Below, piece by piece: positions 1-6,528 of a stretch of DNA of 8,780 nt. The stretch comes from Pseudomonadota bacterium (GTDB lineage Bacteria > Pseudomonadota > Gammaproteobacteria > Burkholderiales > SHXO01), in contig JAEZCG010000207.1 in NCBI GenBank assembly GCA_023430065.1, forward strand, positions 1 to 8,780, read 5' to 3'. The translations under genes and the position numbers were made by a program. Under the pieces are notes generated by a model. It was not told the origin of the DNA. It was given only the letters and a program-made list of their open reading frames with translations, and did not search any database. Every line of letters starts with the position of its first letter. The stretch's first letter is position 1.

Positions 1-375
1 CTCATGTACCCAGCCCATGTAGTCGCGCATGTCCATGCCGAACGGCCCGCCCGGCGCCGGTCCAAACAGCGTCGCTGCGCGGTTCTTGCCCACCCAGTAC
101 GCCGGCGACGAGTGCGCGCCGTCGAGCACGCCCTTGTGCACGGCATCGAGGACCTCGAACGGCGGCACGATCGCCCCCGGAGGCAGCATCTCGATCTGCA
201 GGCGTCCACCGGTGAGCGCGCGTACACGCTCGATGAAGTATTTGGAGTTTTCGAAGAACAGGGTCGCAGGCGGAAAGACCGACTCGAATCGCAGCTTGGT
301 GACCTTCTGCGCCGCAGCCGGGACGGGGGCGAGGGCCAATGCCAGGGCCACGGCGGCTGCCAGGATCGATTTCAT
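1..375 (-). CDS. TRAP transporter DctP-family substrate-binding protein, N-terminal part (partial at left edge)
   Basis: Periplasmic receptor of a TRAP transporter; it would bind a carboxylated solute and deliver it to a DctQM-type permease that is not in the window. Only the first 125 residues are present. The start ATG at 375-373 has an AGGGGAG ribosome site at 384-390, 8 nt upstream. Residues 1-22 form a Sec signal peptide (MKS, then an Ala/Leu-rich core, then AAA before Q23). The mature part shows the family pattern: KLRFESVFPP near 26-35, FFENSKYFIERVRALTGGRLQIEM at about 39-62 (quoted only as a landmark: FFENSKYF...TGGRLQIEM), and SSPAYWVGK followed by a glycine-rich GPAPGGPFGMD stretch, as in TakP-like receptors. 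The ligand-binding Arg region lies beyond the edge, so the substrate cannot be guessed. It is transcribed divergently from the cyclase gene. The family call is firm; ligand and gene end are unknown. Confidence 0.88.
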   Translation of the reverse strand, partial: MKSILAAAVALALALAPVPAAAQKVTKLRFESVFPPATLFFENSKYFIERVRALTGGRLQIEMLPPGAIVPPFEVLDAVHKGVLDGAHSSPAYWVGKNRAATLFGPAPGGPFGMDMRDYMGWVHE

Positions 376-417
376 CACTAAGACTCCCCTTGGTTGTCAT
401 GGATGCACGCAGCTGCG

Positions 418-439
418 TGGCGCCGGGCGCGAGGCGCCA
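418..439. repeat. Inverted repeat TGGCGCC-N8-GGCGCCA
   Basis: Seven-base perfect arms at 418-424 and 433-439 flank an 8-base spacer, beside the TATGCT -10-like box of the receptor gene. It could be a regulator-binding site or an RNA hairpin in the receptor leader. GC-rich inverted repeats of this size also arise by chance in such DNA, so a function is only possible. Confidence 0.3.
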
Positions 440-480
440 GCATACCGCTCCAGGCGATTGGGCGGCAGAGCGGGCGTTGG

Positions 481-496
481 CTGGAGTCTCGTCCAG
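481..496. repeat. Inverted repeat CTGGA-N6-TCCAG
   Basis: Five-base perfect arms (481-485 and 492-496) around the spacer GTCTCG, near the middle of the divergent region. It is a weak operator candidate on sequence alone. Confidence 0.2.
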
Positions 497-613
497 CGAT
501 GAGGCGCCCGTAACGTTCGGCTGCGCAGTGTCCCCGATCGCGCTACCCTGCGTGAGCGTCAGTGCGAGGCGGTATCCACGAAGGCGCTGACCGACACGAG
601 GAGGAGACGGGCC

Positions 614-1591
614 ATGAAGTCGCGCATGCTGTTGTTGGCAGTTGCCGGTGCAGTGGGAATTGCGATGGGGTCGGGACAGGCGGCGGCACAGATCGCCAAG
701 AACGTCGCGGCGAAGAGCCCATGGGGACCTACAGACGAGATCGGGACGCTGAACATGATGACCGAGGCGTCGCGATTCGACGTCCTCGGCCGCATTGGCA
801 GCGGAAAGGTCTACGATCTGGGCGTCGATCTGTTCGTGGGCATGCCGACCTGTTGCGCGCCCTTCGGCGATCCCACCTTCCAGATCTTCATGACGCACAC
901 CCCCGCCCAGGATCCCAGCAAAGAACTGCTGTCTTACTCCGGCGATGCGGTCTCGATGTACACGCACACCGGCACGCACATCGACGCGCTCAATCATTTC
1001 GGGCTGCGGGGCCAGATCTGGAATCAGGTGAGCGCGAAGGACGCGCTCGGCGTTCGCGGCTGGACCAAGTCGGGGATGGACAAGTATCCGCACATCGTCG
1101 CGCGCGGCGTGCTGATCGACGTGGCCCGTGCGAAGAGCGTGACCCATCTTCCGACCTCTTACGCCGTCACCGTGGCCGACCTGCAGCGGGCATTGCAGGC
1201 GCAGAACACCTCGCTACAGGCGGGCGACGTCGTCCTGATTCGCACCGGCGTGATGAACCTGTGGCCGGATCAGGCCAAATACCGGTTGGCCGACCAGCCG
1301 GGCCTGAGCCTGGAAGCCGCGCAATGGCTGGTGGAAAGGCAGAAGACCATGCTCGTGGGAGCGGACAACTTCGGCGTCGAGCACTTCCCGTCCAAGAATC
1401 CCGAGAACTTCGTGCCGGTGCACAGCTACCTGCAAGCCGAGCAGGGCGTTTCGCTGCTCGAGGCGATGTGGCTGGAAGACCTCTCGAAGGATCAGGTCTA
1501 CGAGTTCCTGTTCATCGCATCCCCGCTCAAGCTCAGAGGCGGGACGGCATCGCCGCTGCGGCCGCTGGCGATTCCGCTCAGGCCGCGCTGA
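614..1591 (+). CDS. Cyclase family protein (kynurenine formamidase-like metal-dependent hydrolase), exported
   Basis: Member of the cyclase/kynurenine formamidase family (Pfam Cyclase type), metal-dependent enzymes that hydrolyse amide or lactone-like bonds. The 325-residue protein begins with a Sec signal peptide (residues 1-25, ending QAAA before Q26), which points to the periplasm. The family N-terminal motif SPWGPTDEIGTLNMM is at 35-49. The metal-binding HTGTHIDALNHF motif lies at 118-129, with H118, H122, D124 and H128 as likely ligands and catalytic base. The C-terminal block KLRGGTASPLRPLAIPLR near 306-323 is also typical. The ATG at 614 has GAGGAGGAGA at 598-607, a textbook ribosome site. 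The alpha/beta hydrolase gene follows after 34 bp, so co-transcription is likely. The substrate is not evident: the only formamidase-like trait is the family motif, and no tryptophan-pathway gene lies nearby. The family is certain; the reaction is open. Confidence 0.92.
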   Translation: MKSRMLLLAVAGAVGIAMGSGQAAAQIAKNVAAKSPWGPTDEIGTLNMMTEASRFDVLGRIGSGKVYDLGVDLFVGMPTCCAPFGDPTFQIFMTHTPAQDPSKELLSYSGDAVSMYTHTGTHIDALNHFGLRGQIWNQVSAKDALGVRGWTKSGMDKYPHIVARGVLIDVARAKSVTHLPTSYAVTVADLQRALQAQNTSLQAGDVVLIRTGVMNLWPDQAKYRLADQPGLSLEAAQWLVERQKTMLVGADNFGVEHFPSKNPENFVPVHSYLQAEQGVSLLEAMWLEDLSKDQVYEFLFIASPLKLRGGTASPLRPLAIPLRPR

Positions 1592-1625
1592 GGCCGATTC
1601 GGCGGTACGAAGCTCGAAACGCGCA

Positions 1626-2864
1626 ATGGGGCGACGTCGCACGCAGGCGCCGCCCGATCTTGCGCCCGGCCGCAGATCGCTGCGCTCGATGGGTCGCACG
1701 ACCGGATCATGGGTGCGCTGGTGGGCGATTGGTGCCTGCGCGCTCCTGTCGCTGCTGGCGGCGGGGTGGTCCGCATGCGGCTGCATCCCCCGCCATCCCA
1801 TCGAATCGGCCGCGCTGCTGCTCGATCTCGCGGCAGCGGATGGCGACAGCTGGCTGAAGCGCTCCACGCCGGCGCCGCAACGGCGCAGCGTACGCTACGC
1901 GAAGGGCGGCAGCGACTACCGCGCCGACGTCTACGTGCCACGGGAACCGAGCCGCGCCGGCCTGCTCCTCTTGCCGGGCGCGGCGGAGGCCGGCAAGGAC
2001 GACCCGCGTCTCGTTGCCTTCGCGACCAGCCTGGCGCGGATGCGCTTCACCGTGCTGGTGGCCGAGATGGCGGGATTGCGGGAGCTGCGACTGAGTGCCG
2101 ACGCGGTCCCCGAGCTGGTGGCGGCAATCGAGTATCTGGCCGCGAACCCGCAATGGAGCCCGCAGGGCGGCACGGGAGTGGCCGGCATCAGCTACGCACT
2201 CGGCCCTGCGATCCTGGCCGCGCGCGAGCCCGGCGTGCGAGACCGGGTGCGTTTCATCGTCGGCGTCGGCGGTTATCACGACCTCGTCGCCGTGGTGACG
2301 TTCTTCACCACCGGCTACTTTCGCGATCGCACGCGCCCCGGCCGCCCCTGGCGCCATCTCGAACCCAACAGCTATGGCAAGTGGGTCTTCGTCCTGTCCA
2401 ATGTCGAGCGCCTGCAGGATGCGGGTGATCGCTCGATCCTGGAGACGATGGCGCGGCGCAAGATGACAGATGCGAATGCCTCCATCGAAGACCTCGCGCA
2501 GCGGCTGGGGCCCGAGGGCCGCTCGTACTACGAGCTGCTGGAGAATCGCGATCCGCTGCGCACACCGGTGCTGCTCCAACGCCTGCCACGCGAAGTTCTC
2601 GCGGAAATCGAGCGCCTCGATTTAGCCCACTACGATCTGTCGAAGATGACCGCGCAGGTCCTGCTATTCCACGGGCGCGATGACGCGATCATTCCCTTCA
2701 CGGAGAGCCTGGCGCTGAAACAGGCGGTCGCGCCGGGTCGCGGTCGCCTGTTTCTGCTCGACGGACTCGCGCATGTCGACCTGCAGGACGTGGGTTGGCG
2801 CGATGGGCTGCGACTGTGGTGCGGCGTGGATGCGTTGCTGAGGCAGCGTGTCCGGGCAGACTGA
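1626..2864 (+). CDS. Alpha/beta hydrolase fold protein, membrane-anchored or exported
   Basis: A 412-residue serine-hydrolase-like protein, probably an esterase or lipase-type enzyme of unknown substrate. A hydrophobic segment at about 32-48 (WWAIGACALLSLLAAGW) behind an arginine-rich start suggests an inner-membrane anchor or signal peptide. Cysteines at 51 and 53 are not in a good lipobox. Candidate triad: Ser189 in GISYA (187-191), Asp352 or Asp353 in HGRDDAIIP, and His383 in GLAHVDL. The nucleophile elbow has Ala where G-x-S-x-G enzymes have Gly. GVGGYHDL at 213-220 follows the elbow strand, as in related hydrolases. Start choice is uncertain: ATG 1626 gives the longest form, while ATG 1689 (M22) removes an Arg/Pro-rich stretch and gives a more normal signal sequence; neither has a clear ribosome site. 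It lies 34 bp after the cyclase gene and probably shares its transcript, so the two may act on one compound outside the cytoplasm. Confidence 0.82.
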   Translation: MGRRRTQAPPDLAPGRRSLRSMGRTTGSWVRWWAIGACALLSLLAAGWSACGCIPRHPIESAALLLDLAAADGDSWLKRSTPAPQRRSVRYAKGGSDYRADVYVPREPSRAGLLLLPGAAEAGKDDPRLVAFATSLARMRFTVLVAEMAGLRELRLSADAVPELVAAIEYLAANPQWSPQGGTGVAGISYALGPAILAAREPGVRDRVRFIVGVGGYHDLVAVVTFFTTGYFRDRTRPGRPWRHLEPNSYGKWVFVLSNVERLQDAGDRSILETMARRKMTDANASIEDLAQRLGPEGRSYYELLENRDPLRTPVLLQRLPREVLAEIERLDLAHYDLSKMTAQVLLFHGRDDAIIPFTESLALKQAVAPGRGRLFLLDGLAHVDLQDVGWRDGLRLWCGVDALLRQRVRAD

Positions 2865-2876
2865 AACCGAGTTGCC

Positions 2877-3647
2877 TCATGCCCCCTGCTGCGACAGATC
2901 TGTGGGGCGCAGCGTGTGCCGGTCGATGATCGGTTTCAGCTCCGGCTTGATGTACTGCTCGCTGTAGCCGTTGAACAGATGGCCCAGCAGGCCACGGTCG
3001 AGGTCGCTGGTGCCCATGAGCCAGTCGGCGATGGGGAAGGTCAGGTTCATGTTGCGATCCATCATGATGCCCTGGTTGTGATGGGCGGTGTGATGGCGCC
3101 GGATGGTGTTGACGAAGGGCATGTTGCGCACGAACCAGTTCTCGTGCACGTGGCAGCAATAGTGGAAGGTTTCGTAGATCAGGTACTGACCGACCATGGT
3201 GACGATCAATACGTAGCCGGCGTTGGGATTCATCAGCCAACCCAGCGCCAGCGCGAACGGCGTGCCCAACACGATGAAGGTGGCAAGCGCGCGCCAGGGG
3301 AAGAAGATGATGCGGAACTCGCGCGTGGAGTCCACCGTCATCTCGTTGTTAGTGAAATACTGGTGGTGCTGGCGGGTGTGACGGTCGTAGATCGCGCGCA
3401 GGGCCCACACGTCGATCAGCCGGTGCATCACGTATTTATGGATCCACCACTCGAACAGGTTCGAGAAGGCGAAGACGGGGATCACCAGTGTCCACTCCCA
3501 GGTGGGATTCTCCATCCGGCTCACGCACCACGCGATCACCGCGATGCCCACGGCGTACATGACGCCGACGTGTACCAGCCCGTTGTACAGCGGGCTGATC
3601 TGCGACTTGTATTCCTCGCGGAACTGGCGCTGGCGTTCGCTCATCAT
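2877..3647 (-). CDS. Sterol desaturase / fatty acid hydroxylase family membrane protein
   Basis: Integral membrane di-iron oxygenase family protein (Pfam fatty acid hydroxylase type), which hydroxylates or desaturates lipid-like or hydrophobic substrates using O2. The 256-residue protein has hydrophobic segments at roughly 24-42, 52-66, 118-138 and 143-160. The histidine clusters are complete: HKYVMH (70-75), HTRQHH (90-95), HYCCHVH (162-168) and HHTAHH (185-190). This supports an intact metal centre. The ATG at 3647 is followed by a second ATG. AGGAGG at 3656-3661 lies 8 nt upstream of the first, which is therefore preferred. It is the last gene of the leftward operon, 41 bp after the dehydratase gene, and it faces the alpha/beta hydrolase with 12 bp between stops. 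Substrate unknown. An oxygenase of this kind is unexpected beside a sugar-acid-type dehydratase and may act on another substrate. Confidence 0.88.
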   Translation of the reverse strand: MMSERQRQFREEYKSQISPLYNGLVHVGVMYAVGIAVIAWCVSRMENPTWEWTLVIPVFAFSNLFEWWIHKYVMHRLIDVWALRAIYDRHTRQHHQYFTNNEMTVDSTREFRIIFFPWRALATFIVLGTPFALALGWLMNPNAGYVLIVTMVGQYLIYETFHYCCHVHENWFVRNMPFVNTIRRHHTAHHNQGIMMDRNMNLTFPIADWLMGTSDLDRGLLGHLFNGYSEQYIKPELKPIIDRHTLRPTDLSQQGA

Positions 3648-3688
3648 GATCGCTTCCTCCTGACGGGCGTCACTGTACTCCGCCGCAA

Positions 3689-4888
3689 TCAGTCAAGCTC
3701 GCTGCGCTGCACCATCACGCCCTCCCGATCGAGCAGGTCGGGCAGCAGGCGGGTGCCGAGTCCCGGACCGGTGAGGGGGTGGATGAAGCCGTCCTTCAGC
3801 ACCGGCACGTCGGTGATGAGGTCGCGATACCAGGTGGTAGTGTAGGCGCGTACGGCCTCCATGATGAGCGCGTTGGGGATGTGCATCATCAGGTGGATCG
3901 AAGCCACCCACACCAGCGGTCCGTTGCAGTCGTGCGGTGCGACCGGGCGCTGGTAGGACTCGGCCAGTGCGGCGATCTTGCGCGCCTCGGTCAGGCCTCC
4001 GCACCAGCCGACGTCGAGCATCACGATGTCGGCGGCCTGCGCCTGCAGCATGTCGCGAAAGGGTGCGGTGCCACCCAGCGTCTCGCTGCCGCACACCGGG
4101 ATCGACGTGCCGTCCCGGTAATCCTTGAGCGTGGCGACATCGCACATCTTGATCGGATCCTCCGACCAGTAGGGTCGGTACTCCTCCAGCGCGTGCGCGA
4201 TCTGCCTGGCCTGCTGCAGGTTCCACAGGGAGTGGAACTCTGCCATCACCTCGATGCGGTCGCCGACCGCCGTCCGGATGTTGCGAAACGGCTCCAGGCC
4301 CAGTTCGAGATCGGCACGCGACAGGAAGCTGCCGTGCGCGCGCTGGGCGAGCGGGTCGAAGGGCCAGATCTTCATCGCCGTGAAGCCCTCGGCCAACAGG
4401 CTGTGGGCGAGCTCGTCGGCGCGATGGGTGAAGGCGATCTGGTCGTCGTACGGGCCCTCGGCCCGGTCGTGCGCGCCGATCTGCCTGCGCGCCACGGTAC
4501 GCGTGTTGTAGTGGTAGCCGGCGCAGGTGTTGTAGGCGCGGATGCGGTCGCGGCAGGCGCCGCCGAGCAGCTGGTAGATCGGCTGTCCCACGGCCTGGCC
4601 GAAGAGGTCCCACAGCGCCATGTCCACCACGGAGGCGGCACGCACTTCGGTACCCGCGCTGGCAAAGCCGAGGTAGGTGTCGAGCAGCGCGCGGCTGTGC
4701 TGGGCGATGGCCAGCGGATCCTTGCCCAGCAGGTAGGGGGCGACCAGCTCGTGCAGCTGCGCCTCGACTGCGCGCGCGCCGCGCGAGGTCTCGCCCAGCC
4801 CGATCAAACCTTCGTCCGTGTGCAGCCGCGCGAGCAGCAGGTTGGGACGGTCGGCGAGTCGGATCGTCTCGATCGCGGTGATCTTCAC
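3689..4888 (-). CDS. Mandelate racemase/muconate lactonizing enzyme family protein, probable acid-sugar dehydratase
   Basis: Enolase-superfamily enzyme of 399 residues that abstracts a proton alpha to a carboxylate, with Mg2+ stabilising the enolate. The capping domain (about 1-120) includes VVDMALWDLFGQAVGQPIYQLLGG at 87-110 (landmarks VVDMALWD and LLGG). Barrel-end residues visible are K173 (MKIW), E217 and H219 (AEFHS), E243 (WSEDP), E269 (GSET), D292 (LDVGW), H319 (APHDCNGP) and E344 (IMEAV). A His two residues after the first metal ligand, paired with a late His in APH, is the pattern of galactonate/gluconate/mannonate-type dehydratases rather than of muconate cycloisomerase. Here the first ligand would be Glu where galactonate dehydratase has Asp. 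The start is GTG at 4888-4886 with GAGG just upstream. Third gene of the leftward operon, 57 bp after the Bug receptor. The superfamily is certain; dehydration of a sugar acid is inferred and the exact substrate unknown. Confidence 0.92.
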   Translation of the reverse strand: MKITAIETIRLADRPNLLLARLHTDEGLIGLGETSRGARAVEAQLHELVAPYLLGKDPLAIAQHSRALLDTYLGFASAGTEVRAASVVDMALWDLFGQAVGQPIYQLLGGACRDRIRAYNTCAGYHYNTRTVARRQIGAHDRAEGPYDDQIAFTHRADELAHSLLAEGFTAMKIWPFDPLAQRAHGSFLSRADLELGLEPFRNIRTAVGDRIEVMAEFHSLWNLQQARQIAHALEEYRPYWSEDPIKMCDVATLKDYRDGTSIPVCGSETLGGTAPFRDMLQAQAADIVMLDVGWCGGLTEARKIAALAESYQRPVAPHDCNGPLVWVASIHLMMHIPNALIMEAVRAYTTTWYRDLITDVPVLKDGFIHPLTGPGLGTRLLPDLLDREGVMVQRSELD

Positions 4889-4944
4889 CGGTCCTCGCCC
4901 GCGGTGGATGGATCCATGATCATCAGCTGCGAGGGGATGCGCAT
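4885..4944 (-). other. Possible 19-residue ORF bridging the receptor and dehydratase genes
   Basis: An ATG at 4944-4942 begins one base after the stop of the Bug receptor gene (TGA-C-ATG). The frame reads 19 codons (starting MRIPSQLMIM) and ends in a TGA that overlaps the GTG start of the dehydratase gene (GTGA). Both junctions are typical of translational coupling, so it could pass ribosomes between the two genes. It could equally be chance in a 57-bp gap; the peptide resembles nothing I know. Confidence 0.2.
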
Positions 4945-4945
4945 G

Positions 4946-5938
4946 TCACTCCGCCTTGATGCCGCGCGCGCGCACCAGTTCGCCCCATTTCGCCGTCTCC
5001 GACCTCATCAACTGGCGCATGCGCTGCGGCGAGCCGCCCCACGGCGCGAGGTCGATCTGTGCGAAGCGCGCGAGCACCGCCGGATCCTTCAGCAGATCGG
5101 CGATCGTCCGATTGAGCGCGTTGACCACTGCCGCGGGTGTCCCCGCCGGCGCCAGCACGCCCCACCATGGCTCGATGACGAAACCGGGGAAGCCGGATTC
5201 CTCCATCGTCGGCACGTCGGGCAGGGATGCCGCGCGCCGTGCGCCGGTGGTCGCCAGTGCGCGCAGCGCCCCGGCCTTGACGTGCGGCAGGATCGAGGGC
5301 GTGTTGTCGAAGAACATGTCGATCTGGCCGCCGCGCAGATCCACGATGGTCGGGGCCGATCCCTTGTAGGGAACGTGCGTGATCTCGACCTTCGCCATCG
5401 ACTTGAGCAACTCGGCGGCGAGATGCGGCGAGCCGCCGAAGCCGGACGAACCGTAGGTGAGTTCGCCGGGCTTCGCTCTCGCGAGCGCGACCAGTTCCCG
5501 CACCGTGCGGGCCGACACCGCCGTGTTGACCACGAGCACGTTGACCACGCCGCCGATCAGCGCCACCGGCACGAAATCGCGCTCGAGGTCGAAACCCGTC
5601 CTGGCGTAGATGCTGCCATTGATGGCACAGGTGCCTATCGTGCACAACGACAACGTGTAGCCGTCGGGTGCGGCGCGCTTGACGAGCTCGGTGCCGATAT
5701 TGCCGCCGGCGCCCGGTCGGTTCTCCACGATCATCTGCTGGCCGAGCCGACGGCTCGCATGCTCGGCCACGATGCGTCCCACGATGTCGGTGGTGCCTCC
5801 GGCCGGGAAGGGCACGACCAGCTTGATCGGACGATTGGGGTAGTCCTGCGCCTGCACGGGCACCACGCAGATGGCGAGCAGCACAGCCAGCAACCAGGCG
5901 TGCCGCCGGGAAGGTCGATGCACGGAATGGGGAGACAT
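4946..5938 (-). CDS. Tripartite tricarboxylate transporter substrate-binding protein (Bug family)
   Basis: Periplasmic solute receptor of the TctC/Bug family, which binds small carboxylates or related compounds for a TctAB-type permease (absent here). The 330-residue protein has a Sec signal peptide at 1-30 (RRH, then a hydrophobic core, then PVQA before Q31). Family blocks in order: YPNRPIKLVVPFPAGG (33-48), VENRPGAGGNIG (71-82), PDGYTL (91-96), YGSSGFGGSPHLAAEL (162-177), HVPYKG (188-193), LPDVPTMEESGFPG (239-252) and APAGTP (263-268). Length is normal. The frame is open upstream to 6313, but that part is the shadow of the preceding gene. ATG 5938 lies 5 nt after the preceding stop (TGA-CGGCG-ATG) and begins just before the signal peptide. 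No good ribosome site is seen, so translation is probably coupled to the upstream gene. The downstream dehydratase makes a sugar acid or hydroxyacid ligand plausible. Confidence 0.94.
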   Translation of the reverse strand: MSPHSVHRPSRRHAWLLAVLLAICVVPVQAQDYPNRPIKLVVPFPAGGTTDIVGRIVAEHASRRLGQQMIVENRPGAGGNIGTELVKRAAPDGYTLSLCTIGTCAINGSIYARTGFDLERDFVPVALIGGVVNVLVVNTAVSARTVRELVALARAKPGELTYGSSGFGGSPHLAAELLKSMAKVEITHVPYKGSAPTIVDLRGGQIDMFFDNTPSILPHVKAGALRALATTGARRAASLPDVPTMEESGFPGFVIEPWWGVLAPAGTPAAVVNALNRTIADLLKDPAVLARFAQIDLAPWGGSPQRMRQLMRSETAKWGELVRARGIKAE

Positions 5939-5943
5939 CGCCG

Positions 5944-6465
5944 TCAAGCCAGGTCCGGCAGAAGCTCGGTCGCAATCACCCGATAGGCGGGCCGATAGGC
6001 ATCGCGGAACGGCGGCGAGTGGTGCACGACGGGAAAACCGCGCGCAGCGATGTCGTCGAAGAAGGCGCTCACCTGCCCGCGCGTGAACGGGATGCCGCCT
6101 GCGTCGGCGAGATCGCCGAGACAGCCGCAGAACTTCGCGAGTTTCTCCGGCGCGGCAGGGCAGACGCCGGGGGTGGCGACGAACGCATCGGCGAGGGCCG
6201 CGAGATCGTGCCCCTGCGACACGTATGGCCGCAGGTGCACGCGCGCGAGGCGTCCGTCGGGTGAGATGGGATCCACCAGCGGTTCCCCGGGACCCGCCTC
6301 CAGGGCACGGCACTCGTTCTCGAGGGCGACGCGTGCGTGCTCAGGGTCGCTGAGCATGTGCCCGGGCCCCATCGCCGCCTGGTGCAGCAGCTTGTAGACG
6401 TCCTCCAGCTGCATGCGCGGGTAGCGCTGCAAGTGCCGGTCCAGCAGTTGTCCGATGAACTTCAT
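5944..6465 (-). CDS. Conserved protein of unknown function, first gene of the leftward operon
   Basis: I do not recognise a named family with a known reaction. The 173-residue protein has no signal peptide or membrane segment and should be cytoplasmic. It has several blocks that look strongly conserved: DVYKLLHQAAMGPGH at 22-36, VDPISPDGRLARVHLRPY at 64-81, and a C-terminal VVHHS...YRPAYRVI segment at 147-164. Histidines H28, H36, H77, H148 and H149 and the acidic and arginine residues around them could form a metal or ligand site, but that is speculation. The ATG at 6465-6463 has GGAGGAG at 6474-6480, 8 nt upstream, so it is well expressed in principle. Its stop lies 5 nt before the Bug receptor start, which implies translational coupling and a shared function or regulation. 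A promoter candidate lies at 6490-6518. Confidence 0.85.
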   Translation of the reverse strand: MKFIGQLLDRHLQRYPRMQLEDVYKLLHQAAMGPGHMLSDPEHARVALENECRALEAGPGEPLVDPISPDGRLARVHLRPYVSQGHDLAALADAFVATPGVCPAAPEKLAKFCGCLGDLADAGGIPFTRGQVSAFFDDIAARGFPVVHHSPPFRDAYRPAYRVIATELLPDLA

Positions 6466-6489
6466 GATCGAGTCTCCTCCATGCGATCC

Positions 6490-6518
6490 AGCTTACCGGG
6501 CGCGGGCGGGCCTGTCAC
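6490..6518 (-). promoter_or_regulatory. Candidate sigma-70 promoter for the four-gene leftward operon
   Basis: Read on the minus strand, a -35-like GTGACA (plus 6513-6518, five of six consensus bases) is followed by exactly 17 bases and a -10-like TAAGCT (plus 6490-6495, three of six, with the key T, A and final T). Transcription would start near 6483, leaving a leader of about 18 nt that contains the GGAGGAG ribosome site of the unknown gene. The geometry is good but unproven. Confidence 0.45.
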
Positions 6519-6528
6519 CGTATGGCGC

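Larger units (their letters stand above)
376..613. promoter_or_regulatory. Divergent intergenic region between the DctP-type receptor and cyclase genes
   Basis: This 238-bp gap separates two genes that start away from each other, so it must hold promoters for both directions. I see no strong sigma-70 promoter. The best minus-strand -10-like box is TATGCT (plus-strand positions 439-444), without a convincing -35. Two short inverted repeats lie inside (418-439 and 481-496). The plus-strand gene has a strong GAGGAGGAGA ribosome site at 598-607. No small gene is supported here. Confidence 0.5.

Noticed and set aside
2..1147. A 381-codon minus-strand open frame over the left end
   Set aside because: It runs antisense through the cyclase gene and out of frame through the DctP-type receptor, both of which have clear motifs and ribosome sites.
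1593..1603. GCCGA-T-TCGGC palindrome just after the cyclase stop, as a possible terminator
   Set aside because: The stem is too short, the loop is a single base and no T-run follows; it is unlikely to end transcription between two probably co-transcribed genes.
562..1857. A 431-codon plus-strand frame overlapping the cyclase gene
   Set aside because: It is a frame-shifted shadow; the cyclase frame has the metal motif, a signal peptide and a strong ribosome site.
3779..5986. A 735-codon plus-strand open frame across the dehydratase and receptor genes
   Set aside because: It is the antisense shadow of two genes with unmistakable family motifs; its translation is rich in Arg, Ala, Gly, His and Val without any domain pattern, as expected from GC-rich DNA.
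5939..6313. A 125-codon upstream extension of the Bug receptor frame
   Set aside because: It overlaps the well-supported unknown gene in another frame, is Arg-rich and low in pattern, and would bury the signal peptide in the middle of the protein.
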